Below, one piece after another: positions 52,438-62,509 of a stretch of 64,000 nucleotides of DNA. The stretch's first letter is position 1; each line of letters begins with the position of its first letter. Position numbers and translations under genes: made by a program. The stretch is from Amycolatopsis thailandensis. Lineage in GTDB: Bacteria > Actinomycetota > Actinomycetes > Mycobacteriales > Pseudonocardiaceae. Location of the stretch: positions 124,001 through 188,000 of the forward strand of contig NZ_NMQT01000073.1 of the NCBI RefSeq assembly GCF_002234405.1, in the 5' to 3' direction. The notes under the pieces were generated by a model, which saw only the letters and a program-made list of their open reading frames with translations, was not told where the DNA came from and ran no database searches.

Positions 52438-55400
52438 TTGGCGTACTCGGCCGGTGCCGCCTATGTCCAGCTGCTGCCGACGCTGCGCGGGTTCGGCAGC
52501 TCGGCTGCGTCGCAGATCAACTCCCAGCTCGCCAACGTCGGCGGCCCGGCCGGTCAACGTGTCGGCCGGGACCTCGGCGAGGGAGCAGACACCGGGCTTT
52601 CCGCCACCCTGACCCGCCTGCGCGGGAGGTTCGAGGAGGTGAGCCGCTCCGGCTCGGACTCCATGTCCCGGCTGGCGCGCGGCACCGCTCCCGTGCTCGA
52701 CCAGCTCGCCAAGGTGAGCCCCGTCCTCGGCCGCGTGCGGGACGGCTTCCAGTCCGGGCAGGTCGCCGCGTCGGCGTTCTCCGGCGCGGCGGGCACTGTC
52801 GGCGGACATCTCCGGACGATCACGGACGCGACCGGACGCGTGGGTGCGGGCTTCGGCTCGATGGCCACGCTCAGCGAGTCCGCGCTGAGCCGGACCGGCT
52901 CAGCGATCAACCGCGGCCTGCTCGCACCCGTCCGGGGCGCGAGCACGATCCTCGCGGGCTACGGCCTCACGGCCGGGACCGTGTTCACCGGAGCTGGCGT
53001 CGCCGCGGTGGCGATGGGCGTGAAGTTCGCGGCCAGCCAGGAGCAGGCCGAGATGGCGTTCACGACCATGCTCGGCAGCGCGCAGAAGGCGCAGGCATTC
53101 GTCGCGCAGCTCCAGGACTTCGCGGCGAAGACGCCGTTCGACCTGCCGAGCGTCACGACCGGAGCGCAGCGGCTGATGGCCTTCGGGTTCGCGGCCAAGG
53201 ACGTGCTGCCGACCCTGACCGCGATCGGCGACGCCGTAGCGGGGATGGGCGGTTCTGCCGAGCAGATCAACCAAGTCGTGCTCGCCGTCGGCCAGATGTC
53301 GGCCAAGGGCAAGGTCCAGGGCGACGAGATCTTGCAGCTCACCGAGGCCGGTATCCCTGCCCTGCGCATCCTGGCCAACCAGTTCGGGGTCACGACGGCC
53401 GCGATGCAGGACATGATCTCCAAGGGGCTCGTCAGCAGCGCCGACGCGATCCCGAAGCTGATGTCCGGCATCGAGCAGGGCACGCGCGGCGCGGCCGGGG
53501 AGACTCAGGCGTTCGCCGGGATGATGGCCAACCAGGCCACGACCCTCAACGGCATCTGGTCGAACTTCACCGACAACCTCAACAAGGCGCTCGGCCAGCT
53601 CGTCACGCCAGCGCTGCCCGCGATCAAGAGCGGCCTCGCCGTCCTGTCCGACGGCCTGGGCGCGCTGCCCGCGCTCATCGCGCGGTTCCAGGAAGCGGCC
53701 CGCCCCGTGGGAGCGGTCGCCGGAGCGGCCTTCCGCGACCTCGGCGCGTTCATCACCGGCTCTGTCGTCCCGGCGCTGCGCAACCTGTGGACAGCGGTCC
53801 AGCCGGTCGCGGTCATCGTCGGCGGAGCCCTGCTGGCTGCGCTCCGCGCCACCGGACAGCTGCTGCGGGAGGTCGTCGGCCCGGCGCTCGTCGTGGTCAG
53901 CGGTTGGCTGCGTCCGCTGATGCCGGTCATCGTCGGCATCGCAGCGGCCTTCCTCGCCTGGTACGCCGTGGCCGCCGCGGTCAGTGCGGTGACCAAGGCC
54001 GTCGAGCTGGTGCGCGGGGCCATCCTCGCCGTCCGGATCGCCTGGACGTTGCTGAGCCTCGCCTTCACCGCCTCGCCGATCGGCTTGATCATCGCCCTGG
54101 TCGCGGGCCTGGTCGCCGGGATCATCTACGCCTGGAACAACTTCGAGGGCTTCCGCAACGTCGTGCTGACGGTCTGGGAGGCGATCCAGACCGCCGCGCT
54201 GTGGGCTTGGAACAACGCGCTCAAGCCCGCGTTCGACGGGATCGTCACGGCCGCGCAGGCGGTCGGCTCGGCGGCCGTGTGGCTCTGGCAGAACGCGATC
54301 GTCCCTGCCTTCAACGCGATCGTCTCGGCCGTGCAGGCGGTCGGTGCCGCCGCGAACTGGTTGTGGCAGAACGTCTTCTCGCCGGTCTTCAATTTCATCA
54401 GCGTCGTGGTCCAGCACGTCGCCGCGATCCTCTTCACCGTCCTCATCGGACCGGCGATCCTCCTGTTCCGCGCGCTCGCGGCAGCCGTGATGTGGCTGTG
54501 GACCAACGCCGTGCAGCCGGTCTTCACCTTCATCGGCCAGATCATCGCCTGGGCCTGGAACACGATCATCAAGCCCTACCTCGACGCCTGGGTCTGGGTG
54601 CTGACCCAGGTCGGAAACGGCTTTGTCTGGCTGTGGAACAACGCGATCAAGCCCGCCTGGGACGGCCTGGTCGCCGGGATCTCGTGGGCCTGGACCAACC
54701 TGCTCAAGCCGACCTTCGACGGCTTCGTCTGGGTCATCGGCCAGATCGGCGACTTCTTCGTGTGGCTGTGGAACGTCGCCGTCCGCCCGGCCTGGGACGG
54801 CCTGGTCGCTGGTGTCTCGTGGGCGTGGGCGAACGTGCTCCGGCCTGCCCTCGACGGCCTCGGCATCGCCGTTCGAGCGGTCGGCGACTTCTTCGGCTGG
54901 CTCTGGAATTCCGCGGTGAAGCCTGCGTGGAACGCGCTGACCGGAGCGCTGCAATGGGCCTGGGACAACGTGATCCGCCCGGTGTTCGACTTCTTCAAGG
55001 GCGCGGTCGACAAGATCGGCGACGCCTTCAAGTCCATGAAGGACATCGTCAAGGGCGTCTTCGACTCCGTCGTGGAGTTCGTGAAGAAGCCCATCCAGGT
55101 CGTCATCGACGTGGTGTGGAACAACGGCCTCCGCCAGGTCTACAACACGGCGGCCGACCTGCTGCCCGGAGTCGAGCCGCTGCCGGAGCTGCGGTTGGCC
55201 GGCGGGGGCGTGGTCCCCGGTTACGCACCCGGGCGCGACGTCGTGCCTGCCGTGCTCTCGCCCGGCGAAGCCGTTCTCGTCCCCGAGCTGGTGCGCGCGA
55301 TCGGTGCTAGAAACATCCTCGCGGCCAACGCGAAGGCCATGCAGGGCCGGGCGTTCGCCCGAGGTGGCATCGTCGCGCGCTTCGCCGACGGCGGGATCGT

Positions 55401-57357
55401 CGGCGCGGCACCCGACCCGAGCGCGACCATCACACCGTCGGCGACGTCGTTGACCGCCGACCAGGCGGCGATGGAAGCCACCGACGCCGCAGCCGCAGCG
55501 CTCGCGGCCACGCTGGACACCGTCCTCGCTCCGGCGCTCGCCGCCGTCGAGCTGCACATCGGGACTCTGCTGGTGCAGGCGAACGCCGGGCTCACCGTCA
55601 GCACGAACAAGCTGCGCGACGACCAGGCGGCGGCCTGGACGGCTGTCGCGGCCACGGTCGCCACGGCCGGTAACGCGATTGCTGCCCGGAACAACACGCT
55701 GCACGGTCAGCTCAACGCTTCCTGGGCGGCCATCGCGGCGTCCGTGTGGGCTTCGGTCAACAATCAGGGCAGCGCGTTCGGGTCTCTCCAAAGTGGACTT
55801 ACCTCGGTGCGCGGAGCGGTCTCGCTCACCGCCGGGTGGGTGCACGATCGTTTCCTGGAGATGCAGGGCCACGCCGCCAACCCTGTGCGCTGGATCTTGC
55901 AGTGGCCCTTCAACGCCGGGCTCGTGGCAGCCTGGAACCGGCTGAACGCGGATTTCGCGCTGAATAAGGCGATCGGGCCAGTGCCCCTGGCGTTCGCGCT
56001 CGGCGGCTCAGTTCCCGGCGCGGGAACCGGCGACACCGTGCCCGCGATGCTCACGCCCGGGGAGTACGTCCTACCGGTCGACGTCGTGGACCGCTGGGGC
56101 CTCGACAACATCCGGTCCGCTCACCTGGCCGCCCTGCGCGATGACTTCCCCGGCCTTGAGGGCATGTTCGGACCGGATCTCCGGTTGGCGCAGCGAGTCC
56201 GCGGCTACGCCGACGGCGGCCTGGTCGCCGACACGGGGTCGCAGGTCAACGCCGCCGTGCTCCGAGCGCAGCAGTTCGCCCGCCAGTTCCACGGCCGCAC
56301 GTACAAGTGGGCCGGGATCGGCCCCGACGGGTTCGACTGCTCGGGCTTCATGAGCGCCATCACCAACGTGCTGCGCGGCGAGTCCCCGCACAAGCGCCGG
56401 TTCACGACGGCATCCTTCGCCGCTGGACCGGTCGACGGATTCGTGCGCGGACTGTCCTCGGCGTTCGCCATCGGCGTCAAGCAGGGCAACCCGGGGCACA
56501 TGGCGGGCACCCTCGGTGGGGTCAACGTCGAGTCCGGTGGACCGAAGAACCAGACCAGCTACGGTCCGCCGGCTGCCGGAGCCGACAGCCCGCAGTTCAC
56601 GGCGCAGTTCTCCCTGCCGGTTGTCGGCGGGCGGTTCGTTCCCGGAGGAGGCGGCGGCGTCGACGTCGGCCAGCTCGTGAACGACACGTTCGCGAACACC
56701 TACCGGCTCATCGGCGACATCGGCCGGACTTTCCCCGGCAACCTCATGGGCGCGCAGGGGTCGGGCATTGCCACGCAGGCCGCAGACCGGGTGAAGCAGT
56801 TCGCGGTGGACAAGATCGCGGCCCTCTACGCCACCACCTCGGCGTCGGCCGGGTCCCCAGAAGTCGTCGCGGCGGTCCGCGCGGTCGCCGCCCGCTTCGG
56901 CTGGGGCACCGGCCCGCAGTGGGACGCGCTGAACTGGATCATCGGTCGGGAGTCCGGCTGGAACCCGGCAGCGGCCAACCCGCGCAGCAGCGCGCGCGGC
57001 CTGTTCCAGAAGATGACCTCGGTACACGGTCCGTTGGAAGCGACTCCGGCCGGGCAGGCGGAGTGGGGCTTGAACTACATCCGCTCGCGGTACGTCGACC
57101 CCGTCGGAGCACAGCGGTTCTGGCAGCAGCACGGCTGGTACGACGAGGGCGGCTGGCTCCCGCCGGGAATGTCCACTGTGTACAACGGCACCGGGAAGCC
57201 GGAGGCCGTGTTCACGGCCGAGCAGTTCGACGCCATCAGCCGCGCTGTGGACCGGCCGGACCAGCCTCACATCACGGTGTACGCCCGCACCGACGCCGAC
57301 CCGGAGCACATCGCGCACTCGGTGGACCGCCACCTCGCCCTCGGAGCCCGGCTGTAG
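52438..57357 (+). CDS. tape measure protein with NlpC/P60-like and lytic transglycosylase domains
   Basis: 1639 residues from a TTG (GGGGG nine bases upstream). The N-terminal part is the tape-measure domain (about 170-400, SAQKAQAFVAQLQDFAAKTP); hydrophobic helices follow near 500-560; residues about 560-855 hold roughly a dozen Trp-rich repeats (WLWNNAIKPAWDGLVAGISW and similar). C-terminal cell-wall enzymes: NlpC/P60-like with Cys1301 (FDCSG) and His1354 (GHMAG), then an SLT-type lysozyme fold with Glu1505 (IIGRESGW). Sets tail length and helps DNA cross the cell wall. Confidence 0.93.
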   Translation: MAYSAGAAYVQLLPTLRGFGSSAASQINSQLANVGGPAGQRVGRDLGEGADTGLSATLTRLRGRFEEVSRSGSDSMSRLARGTAPVLDQLAKVSPVLGRVRDGFQSGQVAASAFSGAAGTVGGHLRTITDATGRVGAGFGSMATLSESALSRTGSAINRGLLAPVRGASTILAGYGLTAGTVFTGAGVAAVAMGVKFAASQEQAEMAFTTMLGSAQKAQAFVAQLQDFAAKTPFDLPSVTTGAQRLMAFGFAAKDVLPTLTAIGDAVAGMGGSAEQINQVVLAVGQMSAKGKVQGDEILQLTEAGIPALRILANQFGVTTAAMQDMISKGLVSSADAIPKLMSGIEQGTRGAAGETQAFAGMMANQATTLNGIWSNFTDNLNKALGQLVTPALPAIKSGLAVLSDGLGALPALIARFQEAARPVGAVAGAAFRDLGAFITGSVVPALRNLWTAVQPVAVIVGGALLAALRATGQLLREVVGPALVVVSGWLRPLMPVIVGIAAAFLAWYAVAAAVSAVTKAVELVRGAILAVRIAWTLLSLAFTASPIGLIIALVAGLVAGIIYAWNNFEGFRNVVLTVWEAIQTAALWAWNNALKPAFDGIVTAAQAVGSAAVWLWQNAIVPAFNAIVSAVQAVGAAANWLWQNVFSPVFNFISVVVQHVAAILFTVLIGPAILLFRALAAAVMWLWTNAVQPVFTFIGQIIAWAWNTIIKPYLDAWVWVLTQVGNGFVWLWNNAIKPAWDGLVAGISWAWTNLLKPTFDGFVWVIGQIGDFFVWLWNVAVRPAWDGLVAGVSWAWANVLRPALDGLGIAVRAVGDFFGWLWNSAVKPAWNALTGALQWAWDNVIRPVFDFFKGAVDKIGDAFKSMKDIVKGVFDSVVEFVKKPIQVVIDVVWNNGLRQVYNTAADLLPGVEPLPELRLAGGGVVPGYAPGRDVVPAVLSPGEAVLVPELVRAIGARNILAANAKAMQGRAFARGGIVARFADGGIVGAAPDPSATITPSATSLTADQAAMEATDAAAAALAATLDTVLAPALAAVELHIGTLLVQANAGLTVSTNKLRDDQAAAWTAVAATVATAGNAIAARNNTLHGQLNASWAAIAASVWASVNNQGSAFGSLQSGLTSVRGAVSLTAGWVHDRFLEMQGHAANPVRWILQWPFNAGLVAAWNRLNADFALNKAIGPVPLAFALGGSVPGAGTGDTVPAMLTPGEYVLPVDVVDRWGLDNIRSAHLAALRDDFPGLEGMFGPDLRLAQRVRGYADGGLVADTGSQVNAAVLRAQQFARQFHGRTYKWAGIGPDGFDCSGFMSAITNVLRGESPHKRRFTTASFAAGPVDGFVRGLSSAFAIGVKQGNPGHMAGTLGGVNVESGGPKNQTSYGPPAAGADSPQFTAQFSLPVVGGRFVPGGGGGVDVGQLVNDTFANTYRLIGDIGRTFPGNLMGAQGSGIATQAADRVKQFAVDKIAALYATTSASAGSPEVVAAVRAVAARFGWGTGPQWDALNWIIGRESGWNPAAANPRSSARGLFQKMTSVHGPLEATPAGQAEWGLNYIRSRYVDPVGAQRFWQQHGWYDEGGWLPPGMSTVYNGTGKPEAVFTAEQFDAISRAVDRPDQPHITVYARTDADPEHIAHSVDRHLALGARL

Positions 57358-57366
57358 GAGGTGGCG

Positions 57367-58314
57367 ATGCCTCAAGGTGCCCACGTCTGGACACTCGACT
57401 GGCTCACGATGCACCCGGACGGCGACGTGCGCGACTCAGCGGGCGTGCAGTGGATTCTCACGCAGGAGAAGGGGTTCTGGGGAACACCGGGGACGAACGC
57501 GGAGTTCTCCTCCCGCCTCGCACGCCACGGCGCGTACCGCTCGCCCGGCTGGAAGAAGCAGCGCACGATCAGCTTGACTGGCCGGGCGTACGCGGACGAC
57601 TACGCCGTCCTGCGGCAGGCCGAGGCGAACGTCCTCGGCCTGCTGTCGGACCCACGTGCACCAGCCGCCCTGACCTGCTTCTCGGAGCTGGGCGCGCTCA
57701 CCTGTGACGTGTTCCTGGACGACGAGATCCTGTGCACGCCACTGAAAGTCGTCAGCGAGCCCGGCTTCGAGTTCAGCCTCCAGGTCGTCGCGCCGGACCC
57801 GGCGAAGTACTCGGTCGAACGGCAGACGATGACCGCGAGCCTGCCGCGCGATTCGGGCGACGGCCTGGATTTCAGTCAGGTGGTGCAGCCCGACGCCAAC
57901 CAAGGGCTCTACTTCGGGATCGGTGCCGACGACGACGGGCTGAGCTTCGGCACGTCGAACGCCTCGGGCTTCATGCGGCTGACCAATCGCGGGTCCGCGC
58001 CGACGACACCGGTCTACACCCTCTACGGTCCGCTGACGAACCCGATCCTCACCGCTGAGACCGCGACGATGCGCTACAACGGCACGCTCGGGGCCGGGGA
58101 ATTCGTCGTGATCGATCCCAACGCCCCCAGCGTGCTGCTCGGCGGCACGGCGGTGCGCCGCCAGTTACTCAACCCCGCGCAGTTCAACGGCTTCGCGATC
58201 CCGCCGGCCAGCCGAACCGGCGGTCCCGGCGTGCTGTCGGTCGGCCTCACGCACAGCGGCGCGGCGACGGACGCCGGGTACGTCACCGCGGTCTTCCGCT
58301 CCGCGTGGTTCTGA
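57367..58314 (+). CDS. distal tail protein (Dit-like)
   Basis: 315 residues from the ATG at 57367, five bases after AGGAGG; a GTG at 57361 would overlap that site. GVQWILTQEKGFWGTPGTNA, RHGAYRSPGWKKQRTISLTG RAYA and a C-terminal carbohydrate-binding-like beta domain (TPVYTLYGPLTNPILTAETA) are typical of siphoviral distal tail proteins. Confidence 0.85.
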   Translation: MPQGAHVWTLDWLTMHPDGDVRDSAGVQWILTQEKGFWGTPGTNAEFSSRLARHGAYRSPGWKKQRTISLTGRAYADDYAVLRQAEANVLGLLSDPRAPAALTCFSELGALTCDVFLDDEILCTPLKVVSEPGFEFSLQVVAPDPAKYSVERQTMTASLPRDSGDGLDFSQVVQPDANQGLYFGIGADDDGLSFGTSNASGFMRLTNRGSAPTTPVYTLYGPLTNPILTAETATMRYNGTLGAGEFVVIDPNAPSVLLGGTAVRRQLLNPAQFNGFAIPPASRTGGPGVLSVGLTHSGAATDAGYVTAVFRSAWF

Positions 58315-58347
58315 CCTCCATTCCCATCCCACGAAAGGGGATCACTC

Positions 58348-58683
58348 ATGGGTGTGTACAGCGACGAGCCTGATCCGCCGGTCTACTACCAGGCGGTCGA
58401 GGCAACCGACTGCGTGCGGTACACCGACGTGAGCCAGGCGAAGTGGTTCCAGGACAGGATCAATTACGCGTTCGGCGGGCAGTCGAGCACCAACGTGCGG
58501 ATGGCCGACGACGGCACCACGATCCGGTGGTTCGGGTACTACTGGCTGCGGCTCGGTGATTGGCTGTACAAGGGCAACACCGCGATCACCGACGAGGTAC
58601 TTCGCGCGTCGGGCCTGCGGCCGATCCTGACCACCTGGCCGGAAGATCCGCCGCCGCAGCCCGAGCCGGAACCGGAGGCGTAG
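58348..58683 (+). CDS. minor tail-region protein
   Basis: 111 residues (MGVYSDEPDPPVYYQAVEAT onward), ATG after GAAAGGGG. WFGYYWLRLGDWLYKGNTAI TDEV is Trp/Tyr rich; C-terminus Pro/Glu repeats. Place in the baseplate gene order is the only clue. Confidence 0.65.
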   Translation: MGVYSDEPDPPVYYQAVEATDCVRYTDVSQAKWFQDRINYAFGGQSSTNVRMADDGTTIRWFGYYWLRLGDWLYKGNTAITDEVLRASGLRPILTTWPEDPPPQPEPEPEA

Positions 58684-58686
58684 CCG

Positions 58687-59886
58687 GTGGTCTCCCTCGG
58701 AGCCTCGGCAGCCTCGGCCGTCGACCCCTGGGCCGTCCAGTCCCGTATCGGGCTCACTGATGCGCGCCTGGCGCTCGATTCCGTGCTGATGCCGCGCCCG
58801 AACCTGAGCTTCATCGACTACCGCAGTGGGGTCATGGCCAGCGGTGACACCGGCGGTGTCGGCGGCAGCTCGCACATGGCGATGCGGGTCAAGCCCGCCA
58901 GCTCGGGCCTCGCGGTCACGGTCGAGATGGGCAACGCGGTGATCAACACCCCGTCGATGGGCGCGTACATGTGCGCCTTGGACTCGGTGAAGACTCTGAA
59001 CCTCGCGGCGGCCAGCTCGACGACGAACCGGATCGACTTGGTGATCGCCAGGGTCTACGACGACCTCAACCCGGCCATCGCGTCGGCCTCGGGCGTCCGG
59101 AAGTTCGTCGTCGAGGTGTGGCAGGGCGACCCGGCCACGGGCACGCCGTCGGTGCCGACACCGACACCGACGTCCGGGTGGACACCGCTGGCCGCCGTCA
59201 CCGTCTCCAAGGGCGTGACCGCGCTTGCCACGGCCGACATCAAGGACATGCGCGGTCCCGGACTCGTCGCGCGCGGCGGTCTCCGCGCGCTCTACGGCGA
59301 GGACGCGAAGCCCACCTCCACGGCGTTCAAGGAGATCGGCGCGTACCCGGGCGAGCAAAGGTGGGTGCAGGCCCCGGGTTTCCAGCACCAGGCGTGGTAC
59401 GGCGCGGGCTCCGACGCGTCGAACAGCGGCTGGCGCGGCGTTTTCAACTGCATCAGGTACTACGCCGCCGCGCCTCCCGGCGAGTTCAGCTTCGTCTCCG
59501 GTTTCGGCGTCGCCCGGGAGATCTGCCGGGTGAACATCGCCGATCCGGGCGTGCCCTACTTCGTGTACCCGACCGGTCGCGCCGCGATCACATTGTCCGC
59601 CCAGTCGGCGGCGGATCTCCGGATGAACGTCGGCTCGCTCACCGGCACCGACATCAACTGGACCCGATTCGACACCTACGGGGCCAATGTGGACAAACTG
59701 CAAGTACCCAACGTGGCCCCGATGCACTACGGGCCGATGACCGGTGCGCAGAGCATCGTCCTGAGCTGCGGCATGCGGGACAGCGCGTCGCAGTACTCCG
59801 GCTTCGGGTACCGAGGGAACGACGCGGGAGCCAACGTGCTCTCAGTGCTGGTCATGCCGTCGACCGTGCAGCCGCCGCCGGTCTGA
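58687..59886 (+). CDS. minor tail protein, baseplate/fibre type
   Basis: 399 residues, GTG start. N-terminal LTDARLALDSVLMPRPNLSF with GVVAS-like SGDTGG motif, a beta-rich NRIDLVIARVYDDLNPAIAS segment typical of minor tail/receptor-binding upper domains, and a Gly/Tyr-rich C-terminal part that may contact the host. TGATG junction with the next gene. Confidence 0.78.
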   Translation: MVSLGASAASAVDPWAVQSRIGLTDARLALDSVLMPRPNLSFIDYRSGVMASGDTGGVGGSSHMAMRVKPASSGLAVTVEMGNAVINTPSMGAYMCALDSVKTLNLAAASSTTNRIDLVIARVYDDLNPAIASASGVRKFVVEVWQGDPATGTPSVPTPTPTSGWTPLAAVTVSKGVTALATADIKDMRGPGLVARGGLRALYGEDAKPTSTAFKEIGAYPGEQRWVQAPGFQHQAWYGAGSDASNSGWRGVFNCIRYYAAAPPGEFSFVSGFGVAREICRVNIADPGVPYFVYPTGRAAITLSAQSAADLRMNVGSLTGTDINWTRFDTYGANVDKLQVPNVAPMHYGPMTGAQSIVLSCGMRDSASQYSGFGYRGNDAGANVLSVLVMPSTVQPPPV

Positions 59887-61025
59887 TGAGCACCGAGTGG
59901 CGGGTCATGGTCGCGGAGACGACGACCGGCCTGCTGCTCGCCGACGTCACGCCCCGGGATCTCCCGTCGTTCTCCCGCAAGCTCACCGACCGGGGGCAGT
60001 GGACCGTCAACGTCATCCCCGACGACGCCGCGAACGCGAGCCTGGACTTCCACTCCCTCACCGACGCGGGCCGGTTCACCTGGATCGTCATGTGCGGCTC
60101 GATCGTCGCCCAGGCCGGGCCGACGTTCACGCACTCGTTCGACGAGAACTCACGGACGCTCTCGGTCTCCGGCACCGGGATAGCCGGCCTGTTCGACCGG
60201 CGGGTCTTACGGAACTCGGTCCCGTACACGTCGATCGTCAACCCGTCCGAGGACCTCACGATCTCCAACCGGAGCCTCCGGGGCATCGCCCGCGAGATCG
60301 TGGCGTCCAACCTGGCGCAGACCGGATACGGGCTCCCGATCGACCTTCCCGCCCCGGAAACCGGCACGAACACCCGGACCTACTACGGCTACGACCTGGC
60401 GATGGTCTGGGATCGGCTCGACGACCTGTCGAAGGTGATCGGCGGTCCCGAGATCGACTTCTGGCCGTACCTCGTTCCGGGGGAGAACAAGCTGCGCTGG
60501 CAGATGCTCATCGGCACACCGCTGCTCGGCGACCAGCAGTCCGCGGCCGTCTGGGATTACGGCGGCGCGCTGTCGGCGATCGACGTGGACGTGAACGGCA
60601 GCGCGTCACCGTGCACCCGCGTCTGGGTCAAGGGCTCGGGCACCGAGCGGGGCCTGCTCACCGGCTACGCGGAGAACGGGTCCCTCGTCGGCCTCGGCTT
60701 CCCGCCGACCGACTACGTGGACGGCGACCACACGTCGGTCACCGAGGCCAGCACGCTCAAGGGCTACGCGGACGCGGACCTCGCGCAGTTCAACGCTCCC
60801 ACCGAGACGTGGAAGTGCTCGATCCGTATCGACGGCGCGACCGGCAGCGGCTTCGAGGTCTCGCCCGCCCTCGGCAACTGGGGGCTCGGCGACGCTCCGA
60901 CCTTCGGGGTCAGCGGTCACCCGTGGATTCCCGACGGCCAGTACCGGCGACGCATCCTGGCGTTCAACAGCAAGGACGAAGCATCGGTGTCCCTTGAGCT
61001 GCAACCCACTCCGGCGGCGCTCTGA
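59886..61025 (+). CDS. minor tail protein (Gp37-like)
   Basis: 379 residues. STEWRVMVAETTTGLLLADV TPRDLPSFSRKLTDRGQWTV, TFTHSFDENSRTLSVSGTGI AGLFDRR and IDFWPYLVPGENKLRWQMLI match ReqiPepy6 Gp37-like tail proteins, the tail-associated baseplate hub of actinophages. TGATG junction both ends. Confidence 0.85.
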   Translation: MSTEWRVMVAETTTGLLLADVTPRDLPSFSRKLTDRGQWTVNVIPDDAANASLDFHSLTDAGRFTWIVMCGSIVAQAGPTFTHSFDENSRTLSVSGTGIAGLFDRRVLRNSVPYTSIVNPSEDLTISNRSLRGIAREIVASNLAQTGYGLPIDLPAPETGTNTRTYYGYDLAMVWDRLDDLSKVIGGPEIDFWPYLVPGENKLRWQMLIGTPLLGDQQSAAVWDYGGALSAIDVDVNGSASPCTRVWVKGSGTERGLLTGYAENGSLVGLGFPPTDYVDGDHTSVTEASTLKGYADADLAQFNAPTETWKCSIRIDGATGSGFEVSPALGNWGLGDAPTFGVSGHPWIPDGQYRRRILAFNSKDEASVSLELQPTPAAL

Positions 61026-61561
61026 TGCCGCAGCCCCCGGGCTCGGGCACGCTCGCGGACCAGATCCGCGCGCTGGCCAACCGCCTCGACGAGCTGGCGC
61101 GCGCGAAGCCGAATCTCCCGGCCTGCGTGGTGCGGCTGACCGGAGATGCGAACCTCGCGGCCGGGGCCGACACCTTCGCACAGCTCGGCTGGAGCGCGAC
61201 GCACGACCCGCTCGCCCAGTTCGTCACCGGCGCGGCCGGGGTGCCTGCCTATATCCAGATCGCGCGGGCCGGTTACTACCGCGTCCACTTCCACAGCGCG
61301 GTGACCGGAGCGAACGCGGTTGCCGCCGCGAAGGTCTCCACCAGCGGCTCGAACGTCGGCAACTCCATCGCCACGGACGCCGCGCCGATCGTCCAGGCGG
61401 GATCGGACGGTGCGGTGCTCGACGCGCTGCGGTCACGGATCTACCTGAACTCCGGCGACAAGCTCTACTGGTCGAACTGGTGCAACGCCGCCGCCACAGT
61501 GAAGGGGTCGCTGTTCGGCGTGCCCACCGAGATCTCCGTGCAGTACGTGAGCGCCCAGTGA
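61025..61561 (+). CDS. minor tail / fibre tip protein
   Basis: 178 residues. A short helical N-terminus (LADQIRALANRLDELARAKP) precedes a jelly-roll-like C1q domain: YIQIARAGYYRVHFHSAVTG, LDALRSRIYLNSGDKLYWSN and the closing STEISVQYV-type strand (TEISVQYVSAQ). A trimeric fibre tip is likely. Confidence 0.72.
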   Translation: MPQPPGSGTLADQIRALANRLDELARAKPNLPACVVRLTGDANLAAGADTFAQLGWSATHDPLAQFVTGAAGVPAYIQIARAGYYRVHFHSAVTGANAVAAAKVSTSGSNVGNSIATDAAPIVQAGSDGAVLDALRSRIYLNSGDKLYWSNWCNAAATVKGSLFGVPTEISVQYVSAQ

Positions 61562-61579
61562 ACGAGAAGGGGTGTTGAG

Positions 61580-61840
61580 GTGCTGCCACGCCCGCTGGTG
61601 ACGGCGCTGACCATCCTGATCTCGGTTGCCTGGACCGGAAACGTCGTCGTCGGCTTCATCTACCCCGACCGGCATGACCCGACCATCAACGCCATCTTCG
61701 CGATCGTCGTGGGCGCGGTGTACGCCCTGGGACACCGGAACACGGCGAAGTTCAAGGAAGCTCGCCGCAGGCTCGCCGACATGATCGCCGGAGACGAGAA
61801 GGAAGAAACCCCCGACGAGCAGGACAGCCCCGATGAGTGA
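61580..61840 (+). CDS. two-span membrane protein, holin candidate
   Basis: 86 residues, GTG after GAAGGGGTGTTGAG. Spans VTALTILISVAWTGNVVVGF and INAIFAIVVGAVYALG, then a charged tail. Small size and place before the endolysin suggest a holin or antiholin. Overlaps the next gene by 8 bp. Confidence 0.7.
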   Translation: MLPRPLVTALTILISVAWTGNVVVGFIYPDRHDPTINAIFAIVVGAVYALGHRNTAKFKEARRRLADMIAGDEKEETPDEQDSPDE

Positions 61841-62351
61841 GCTGTGGAACTACGTCTTCGAGTCGGCCGGTTGGGCAGTGCTCGGGTTCCTCGGCGGGTT
61901 CCTCGTCGGCCGCGCCGCCCGGGACGTTCATCGGGTCGCGACCGCCATCACCTCGGAGGAGCCCGTGCCCGACGACCAGACATCACCGCGGCCTCGTTGG
62001 CGCGTCCCGACAGGACAGTTCGTGCTCGGCGTCGTCGTCGTGCTGCTCGGCATCATCACCGTGGCGCAGGGCATCGTCACGAACTCGACGACACGCCGGA
62101 TCACCGAGTGCCAGGCCGCCTACAGCAACGGGTTCGCTGACGCACTCGATGCTCGCGCCTCGGCGACGGCCGACGCGCAAACGGCGCTCGACGAGCTGAT
62201 GAAGGCGATCAGCGGATACCTCGCCAGCCCTCCGGTCCCGCCCGACAAGGTCCGCGCCGCCATCGGCGACTACCTCGACTCACGCGAACGTGCCGACGCC
62301 GAGCGCCAGCAGCATCCGTACCCGCCGCCGCCACGAGACCTGTGCAAGTGA
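61833..62351 (+). CDS. phage membrane protein of the lysis region
   Basis: 172 residues with spans AGWAVLGFLGGFLVGRAA and FVLGVVVVLLGIITVAQGIV and a C-terminal helical extracytoplasmic or cytoplasmic domain (FADALDARASATADAQTALD). Similar proteins occur in actinophage lysis cassettes; role unknown. Confidence 0.7.
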   Translation: MSELWNYVFESAGWAVLGFLGGFLVGRAARDVHRVATAITSEEPVPDDQTSPRPRWRVPTGQFVLGVVVVLLGIITVAQGIVTNSTTRRITECQAAYSNGFADALDARASATADAQTALDELMKAISGYLASPPVPPDKVRAAIGDYLDSRERADAERQQHPYPPPPRDLCK

Positions 62352-62362
62352 AGGAGGAATCG

Positions 62363-62509
62363 ATGATCGAACCGGGTTCGCCCACCGACGAACCGCCGGC
62401 CGCCACCGCTGGCGAGGAGTCCCACGAGGACATCACCGAGTTCGTCGGCCAGGAAGCCAACGCGCCGGAGGACTCCGGCCGAGCAGCAGACAAGGACGGT
62501 GACGCCTGA
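62363..62509 (+). CDS. 48-residue acidic protein
   Basis: ATG at 62363 after AAGGAGGAATCG, a strong site. MIEPGSPTDEPPAATAGEES then HEDITEFVGQEANAPEDSGR; disordered. Its stop directly abuts the TTG start of the endolysin. Function unknown. Confidence 0.6.
   Translation: MIEPGSPTDEPPAATAGEESHEDITEFVGQEANAPEDSGRAADKDGDA

Noticed and set aside
52900-55872. 990-codon frame opposite the tape measure gene
   Set aside because: Antisense shadow; composed of Arg/Asp/Gly-rich sequence with no ribosome binding site.
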